The notes below the pieces were generated by a model. That model made no database searches. It saw only the letters and a list, made by a program, of their open reading frames with translations, and was not told the origin of the DNA. From Acidobacteriota bacterium (GTDB taxonomy: Bacteria; Acidobacteriota; Vicinamibacteria; Vicinamibacterales; JACQTH01): DNA of 32,020 nucleotides. The stretch spans positions 1 to 32,020 of the forward strand of contig JACOUA010000282.1 of the NCBI GenBank assembly GCA_016178075.1. The letters run 5' to 3'. The position numbers were made by a program, and so were the translations under genes. Positions 30,097 to 32,020 of the stretch are shown piece by piece (positions within the stretch are counted from its first letter, which is position 1; every line of letters starts with the position of its first letter).

Positions 30097-31740
30097 TTAT
30101 CGTGTCGCAGGCGTCTGCCAGGTGTTGAGGACTTCCCGCACCTTGCGGTTCAGCATCTGCGGCGTGAAAGGCTTCTGCAGGAAGGCCGTGCCCGGCTCGA
30201 GAATCTGGTGGTGCACGACGGCGTTGTCCGTGTAGCCCGACATGTACAACACCGCCAGATTCGGGCGCGCGTCGCGCGCGCGCTTCACGACGGCGGGACC
30301 GCTCATGCCCGGCAGGACGACGTCGGTCAGGAGAAGGTGCAGCTCGCCCTTGTACTGATCGAGGAGCTGAACCGCCTCTTCACCCGTCCGGGCCACGAAG
30401 ACGTTGTAGCCGCTCCGTCGCAGCCCTTCGCCGGCCACGTCGCGGACCGTTTCCTCGTCTTCGACGATCAGGATAGTCTCGGTTCCGGCTGCGGTCAGCG
30501 TGCTCGCGAAATCCGGGCTGATGATCTCGATGGCGTCATCGACGGCGGGCAGGTACACCTTGAACGTCGTGCCGATGTCCGGCTCGCTGTACGCCCAGAT
30601 GTAGCCGCTGCTCTGCTTCACGATGCCGTACACGGTCGAGAGGCCGAGCCCGGTGCCTTTGCCCGCCTCTTTGGTGGTGAAGAACGGCTCGAACACCCGC
30701 GCGAGCGTCGACTTGTCCATGCCGCATCCGGTATCGCTCACCGCCACCATCGCGTAGCGGCCCTGGGGGAGCTCGACGTGCGCCCGCACGTAGCCCTCGT
30801 CCAGCTCCACGTTCTGCGTCTCGATCGTGAGACGCCCGCCGCGCGGCATCGCATCGCGCGCGTTCACCGCGAGGTTGATGATGACCTGCTCGAGCAGGGC
30901 CGGATCCGCCTTCGCCAGCGCGAGGTTCTCGTCGAGCACGGTCACGAGCTCGACGTCCTCGCCAATCAACCGGCGCAACAGCTTGTCCATGTGCGCCACG
31001 GCCTCGTTCAGGCTCAGCGTGATCGGCTGCATCACCTGCTTGCGGCTGAAAGCCAGGAGCTGGCGCGTGAGCGCCGCGGCGCTTCGCCCCGCCCGGACGA
31101 TTTCCTCGATGTCCGACTTGAGCTCCTGACGGTCCGTCAGCTCGTCGAGCACGAGCTCGCTGTAACCGAGGATGGCCGTCAGCAGGTTGTTGAAGTCATG
31201 TGCGACGCCGCCCGCCAGCCGGCCGACAGCTTCCATCTTCTGAGCCTGGCGCAGCTGCTCTTCGAGCGCGCGCCGGATCTCTTCGGCGTCCTTCACCGAG
31301 GTGATGTCGACGATCGTGCCGCGGACGATCGGTTCGCCGGTGGACTCACTCGTGGCCAGGCGAATCGTTTCACGCACCCAGAGAACCCGTCCGTCCGGCC
31401 GGACGAAGCGGTACGTGCGATCGGTCGGAAGGCGCAGCTCCGAGAGCGGAGCGTCGACGTCTTGCCGATCATCCGGATGGATCAGGTCCGCGAGAGCCGT
31501 GGGGGAGTTGAGAACGTGATCGGCGGGGAGACCCAGCAAGCTCGCGATCTGCGAGCTGACGTAGGTCAGACGTCCCGTCGGCTGGTCGGCTTCCCAGACC
31601 ACCGCGCCCAGATCGTCGAGCAGCTCTTCGAGCTGCGGACTGCCGGCCGCCCGCACGCCGGCGACACGAGTGGCTGTCGAGCTCGCACGAGCTTTCCGGG
31701 TCTTTCGTGACGCGTGGAGCTTCGAGAAAACGACGTCCAT
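30097..31740 (-). CDS. Hybrid sensor histidine kinase: PAS, HisKA, HATPase, receiver
   Basis: 547 aa, soluble (no membrane segment). Basic N-terminal tail, PAS domain at about 35-155 (LTYVSSQIASLLGLP, IHPDDRQ, YRFVRPDGRVLWVRE, with the typical PAC ending), HisKA with phospho-acceptor His in GRLAGGVAHDFNNLLTAI, HATPase with NLAVNARDAMPRGG, DTGCGMD, FEPFFTTK and GTGLGLSTVYGIVKQ, and a C-terminal receiver starting TILIVEDEE with acceptor Asp in LLLTDVVLPGMSG and Lys in FLQKPF. The AHDFNN box marks the HPK4-like group. Output is not encoded: no DNA-binding domain, so a phosphorelay partner elsewhere is expected. The signal is unknown. Confidence 0.93.
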   Translation of the reverse strand: MDVVFSKLHASRKTRKARASSTATRVAGVRAAGSPQLEELLDDLGAVVWEADQPTGRLTYVSSQIASLLGLPADHVLNSPTALADLIHPDDRQDVDAPLSELRLPTDRTYRFVRPDGRVLWVRETIRLATSESTGEPIVRGTIVDITSVKDAEEIRRALEEQLRQAQKMEAVGRLAGGVAHDFNNLLTAILGYSELVLDELTDRQELKSDIEEIVRAGRSAAALTRQLLAFSRKQVMQPITLSLNEAVAHMDKLLRRLIGEDVELVTVLDENLALAKADPALLEQVIINLAVNARDAMPRGGRLTIETQNVELDEGYVRAHVELPQGRYAMVAVSDTGCGMDKSTLARVFEPFFTTKEAGKGTGLGLSTVYGIVKQSSGYIWAYSEPDIGTTFKVYLPAVDDAIEIISPDFASTLTAAGTETILIVEDEETVRDVAGEGLRRSGYNVFVARTGEEAVQLLDQYKGELHLLLTDVVLPGMSGPAVVKRARDARPNLAVLYMSGYTDNAVVHHQILEPGTAFLQKPFTPQMLNRKVREVLNTWQTPATR

Positions 31741-32020
31741 CTATGCGGACCGCCGGGTGGAATGGCCAGGTTCGGACATCGGCCCGATTCGAGTATCGGC
31801 TCGATCGGGCAGCGGCCCTAGCTCGGCTACAAAAAACGTGCCTCGCCGTAACCCGTACAGCCTGAACGATCTCTGGCGCCCCGTTCACGACTGCGCGTTC
31901 TTTCGCCCAACAAAACTGTCGGCGGTTTTTCAGAATTGTCGCGGGTATGCCCAGATCGACACTCAGCAGATCGCTGCAGCCGAGCCTGGTTTCAAATTCG
32001 GGCGGCGAGTTTCTTGCTCG
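31741..32020. other. Upstream region of the hybrid kinase gene to the window edge
   Basis: No credible coding sequence. An AT-richer patch at about 31910-31945 (aacaaaactg, gtttttcagaattg) might contain the kinase promoter, but no convincing -35/-10 pair was identified. Confidence 0.4.

Noticed and set aside
29944-31710. 588-codon plus-strand frame opposite the hybrid kinase
   Set aside because: The minus strand encodes complete PAS, kinase and receiver motifs; the plus frame has none.

Overview
This is a GC-rich bacterial window, probably from an uncultured Acidobacteriota (Vicinamibacteria-like). That placement is inferred from base composition, a fragment of an ABC-permease motif common in that phylum, spore-coat-U and gamma-glutamyltransferase proteins, and the redox gene content. 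It is not proven. No rRNA, tRNA, CRISPR array or insertion sequence was recognised.

Region 1 (1-384) is the 3' part of a PIN-domain toxin gene cut by the window edge. Region 2 (about 570-13342, all minus strand) is the centrepiece. In transcription order it holds an OmpR-type response regulator and its histidine kinase, a decaheme MtrA/DmsE-type cytochrome, an MtrB/PioB-type outer-membrane barrel, two monoheme cytochromes, a membrane-anchored pentaheme cytochrome, a molybdopterin-oxidoreductase-family subunit with no visible cysteine metal ligand, a four-cluster ferredoxin subunit, an NrfD-type quinone-site membrane protein, and a cytochrome made of four tandem c-type domains. Together these could form a wire from the quinone pool (NrfD/FeS/Mo-like/pentaheme complex, like Qrc or alternative complex III) through periplasmic cytochromes to a porin-cytochrome conduit across the outer membrane. 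Hairpins sit after most of the genes, and an 11-bp-spaced direct repeat upstream of mtrA is a candidate site for the neighbouring regulator.

Region 3 (about 13568-18767, plus strand) starts at a sigma-54-like promoter and carries three small or poorly known genes followed by hemN, hemH and hemY, the last steps of heme synthesis. It lies beside the heme-demanding operon (22 predicted c-type hemes). Region 4 (18900-24407) is mixed: a permease remnant, a VapBC pair, a secreted gamma-glutamyltransferase with a clear terminator, a DUF2141-like protein, two unknown proteins, a glycine-zipper lipoprotein gene broken by a frameshift, and a cupin.

Region 5 (24809-28884, plus strand) is a compact five-gene cluster: luciferase-like flavin oxidoreductase, stand-alone adenylation domain, GNAT acyltransferase, acyl/peptidyl carrier protein and a second GNAT-like protein. 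It looks like a small pathway acting on a carrier-bound amino acid. Region 6 (28885-32020) holds an infA-like gene with a probable TTG start between two arrays of 7-bp repeats, a spore-coat-U-domain protein, and a PAS hybrid histidine kinase. Heptamer-based repeats with inverted symmetry recur at four intergenic sites in the right-hand third of the window.
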